Positions 61,401 through 64,000 of a stretch of 64,000 nt of DNA are shown here, piece after piece. The position numbers were made by a program, and so were the translations under genes. The stretch comes from Taeniopygia guttata. Its lineage: Eukaryota; Chordata; Aves; Passeriformes; Estrildidae. The stretch spans positions 25,064,001-25,128,000 of the forward strand of contig NC_133024.1 in NCBI RefSeq assembly GCF_048771995.1, read 5' to 3'. The notes under the pieces are model-generated. The model did no database searches, was not told the DNA's origin, and saw only the letters and a list, made by a program, of their open reading frames with translations. Position 1 is the first letter of the stretch. The number at the start of each line of letters is the position of its first letter.

Positions 61401-64000
61401 ATTACAGAAAGACATGTGAAGAATGTGAATATTGACTAATGATGTGAAATTAAGGCTGGATTAGTCTTGCATTGCTAGTGTATCTTTAAGAAAGTGAGGA
61501 AGACACAAAGGGAGCTGATAACTCTTAAAATACTTAGGACTTTATTTTGAGCTTTAAGTACTTGATACCTGTTGATTACTGGAAAGGTTGTCGCAACCTT
61601 TTGAAGAAATTATACTCAAGTACTATTAAAGAATAGTCTTTTGGTGTTTGTTTAGTGTGTGCAGCAACATGAAACAAAATCACACACCTTGATCAGATGC
61701 TTGAGAGCACACACACATACTTAAAACGTTTCTTTGTCTCTTGCGGTTCAGCATATCTGGTTGAACAAGTCTGGCCTGTGCTGGTGAATTGGAGCTCCAG
61801 GATTGCCCAAGCCCAAACTGAGAACGGAAATGTGCTCTTACTGTATCGCTACTGAAAGGCTTTAAAAAATGGTAAAATTTAAAAGGGAGTTCTTGTTTGC
61901 ACAGCTGAAAAAGGTTTTGCTTTAAGTTGAGGAATGTGCATTGCACGGTAATACGGATAATTTCCAAGGGTGGTTGTTCCCATCCATCTTAGGAACTCCT
62001 GACTAACTGAAGGGAGGATGTAAAAACAGTTAAGATAGTTACATCAGGTTGCTTGAATTATACCTTTGCCTCAAACTGTGTGTGACGCATTGCAGCTGTA
62101 ATGAGTGGTGTTGCTAACATCACTTTATTGTTGACAACAATATCATGTATGACTTATGTCATTACAGTATCCAGTGCAGAAAGATGGTTTTTAATCATCC
62201 CATCTGCACAAATGTTTTGAAGGAAAGCACATTCTGGGGCATGTGGTTTAAGTAAGGCAGATTCATTCCAAATCTCTAGAAATAATTTAGAAGAAATAAT
62301 GTCTGTCTGCAGACAGCATGAAGATTCCCTATGTATTCTTGCTTAACTGTTTCTTGACATTTCTTATCTATGCCCTGTACATAATCTACCTCTTTTAATG
62401 GCATGAGGCATCACTCTGTAGTTGCAATGACAATAATGAAATACTTGGTCAGTGAATCTTCTTTTAATACTTCCATTTGCTTTTACACTTTCCTTTGAAC
62501 CAGCCAGAATTGATCATACATTGAACAACTTATTCCCAGTCCTTGAGGATGTATACTGTTTGGACTTAATCTGAATAGGAAGAGCAAAACAATTTGGAAA
62601 TGCAATGAACAATTTAAAGTTAAGAAAGGAGAGGGATATTTCACAAATGGCATTACAACTCTGCTATAGTGTGCTGCAGTTTTTCCATGGGCATAATGAC
62701 AGGTATGGTGTTTACCCGAAGTTACTTGCACTGTAACTTAGACACAGGTCAAGTACAAGTGTCTGTAAGGTAAGTGAGCAAGGTAGCAGATGTAAAAAGA
62801 ATTTTCAGAATTTCTGTGTAATATTTTTTGAGTTTGATTACCTCAATGTTTGGGTTTTTTTCTCTATGTGGGAGAAGTAAGAGTTTTAAGTCTCTCTGAT
62901 TCTCAATGAAGCAGTTGAAGAGTGTGTGCCAGACATGTGCAACCACTTCCATGGAGGAGAGGTTTCAAATGTGGCATGAATATAAACACAAAAAGTAGGG
63001 ACCCAAATATTTTTCTTGTAGAAAGCTTTGTATTCCCATGTGTTTTTGTGCATTGCATCTTACTCAGAACATGTTTATGCTGAAGGATGGTGTTGCTTTC
63101 CGTATAAATAAAATGAATGCTTTTAGAGTACATGCATCACTAAATATAAATCCTTGTTCTGATACAGCATACTCCTGTTTGGGAGGACAAATAAATGAGG
63201 TGGGTGTGAATATGTAAGCTATTGATGCATAAAGATGTGCCACTACTCATTTAGCTAAGAATATTTCCGTCTGAAAGTTGATGGAACTGCTAAATGAAGG
63301 CAAATCCTACCATTTACTTCAGTTGGATGGGGAAATATTTCAGGAAAAAGAAGTAATTCTTCACATGTGACATTTGATTTCAGCGGTGCTGACGAATAGT
63401 CCTTTGTCTCTTTGTCCTTCTCTCAGATCCATAACTAACTTCCTTAAGAGAGACAATCACCTGCCTTTAATGTTATTACATTTATAACCTTAAAAATATG
63501 AATGCACCTGCTGCAGACACTGTAGTATTTTCTGCAGAAAACCCGAAATAACAATGCTGGACTGTAACATGCCTTATTAGCAGTGGGGTCCTTAACTCTC
63601 AGATATAGTGCAGAAGTCTGGATACTAACAATTGCTTTCTTACTGATTAATTTTAAAAAGCTAACTTGCTTGCTGTTTGTTTTTTTCAAAAAGAATCCCT
63701 AGTGGAGGGAAGTTTGGAATATGACATCAGCTGTCTAAGCCTTCATCTTCCCTTAAAGTTATGTTGTTTCTTAATCAAGCCAGTGCATCATTCTCAGACA
63801 TTTATCTGCAAGAGTACGGTCAGAGCAAGCTTGAGGTAGAGAAGAAATGTGAGCTGTAACTTCAAGACTTTCTCTTCTTTAGCTGTATCTGAACAGCAAA
63901 GCACATGCAATTGAGATCGTATTTAGGTGTTTTAAATGCCAGTTTCTGGATGTTCTTGCTCTTCTAATGATCACAGCATTCACTCTGACACTAAACCACA
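58343..64000 (+). other. SLC22A15: SLC22A15 intron 1 (5' part)
   Basis: Starts with GTGAGAGG. The first 150 bases belong to the CpG island, then the sequence becomes AT-rich. No second exon could be found: no frame matches SLC22A15 exon 2 and the open frames are all under 100 codons. No CR1 tail or long simple repeat was recognised. Confidence 0.75.

Overview
This is a piece of a vertebrate chromosome, almost certainly from a bird. The evidence is several CR1 LINE 3' ends of the avian type, with the closing ATTCTATGATTCTATG-like tail, a compact intergenic layout, and very GC-rich CpG-island exons set in AT-rich non-coding DNA. I cannot name the species.

Two protein genes are supported. NHLH2 (HEN2/NSCL2), a neuronal and hypothalamic bHLH transcription factor, is complete in coding terms on the minus strand (10174-10608). 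It has an AT-rich 3'UTR down to about 8985 and likely non-coding 5' exons at about 12.5-13.1 kb. SLC22A15, an SLC22-family transporter, is represented only by coding exon 1 on the plus strand (58256-58342). The rest of that gene lies to the right, beyond the window. From memory of the human 1p13 map, CASQ2, NHLH2 (-) and SLC22A15 (+) are neighbours in this order, and the two genes here have the same order and divergent orientation.

Layout: 1-9 kb is the 3' flank of NHLH2. It holds an ancient amniote-type CR1 fossil (about 2228-3190), a very long TTTC/TTCC tract (3396-3913) and a possible regulatory block (about 5.4-5.8 kb). 9-14 kb is NHLH2 with its CpG islands, simple repeats and a promoter-proximal block. 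14-57.6 kb is a gene desert of about 43 kb. It contains CR1 fragments, a CCATT pentamer satellite-like array, a GGAT array, an isolated CpG island at 51.7-52.1 kb and two stretches that look like developmental enhancers (31.35-31.78 kb and 38.74-38.88 kb). 57.6-64 kb is the SLC22A15 promoter island, exon 1 and the start of intron 1.

I saw no tRNA, rRNA, CRISPR array, retroviral or LTR element, or cassette-like multi-gene system. No novel system is evident. The notable points are the enlarged glycine tract in NHLH2, its unusual 3'UTR, the orphan CpG island and the candidate enhancers. Conservation of the enhancer candidates is inferred from motif content only.
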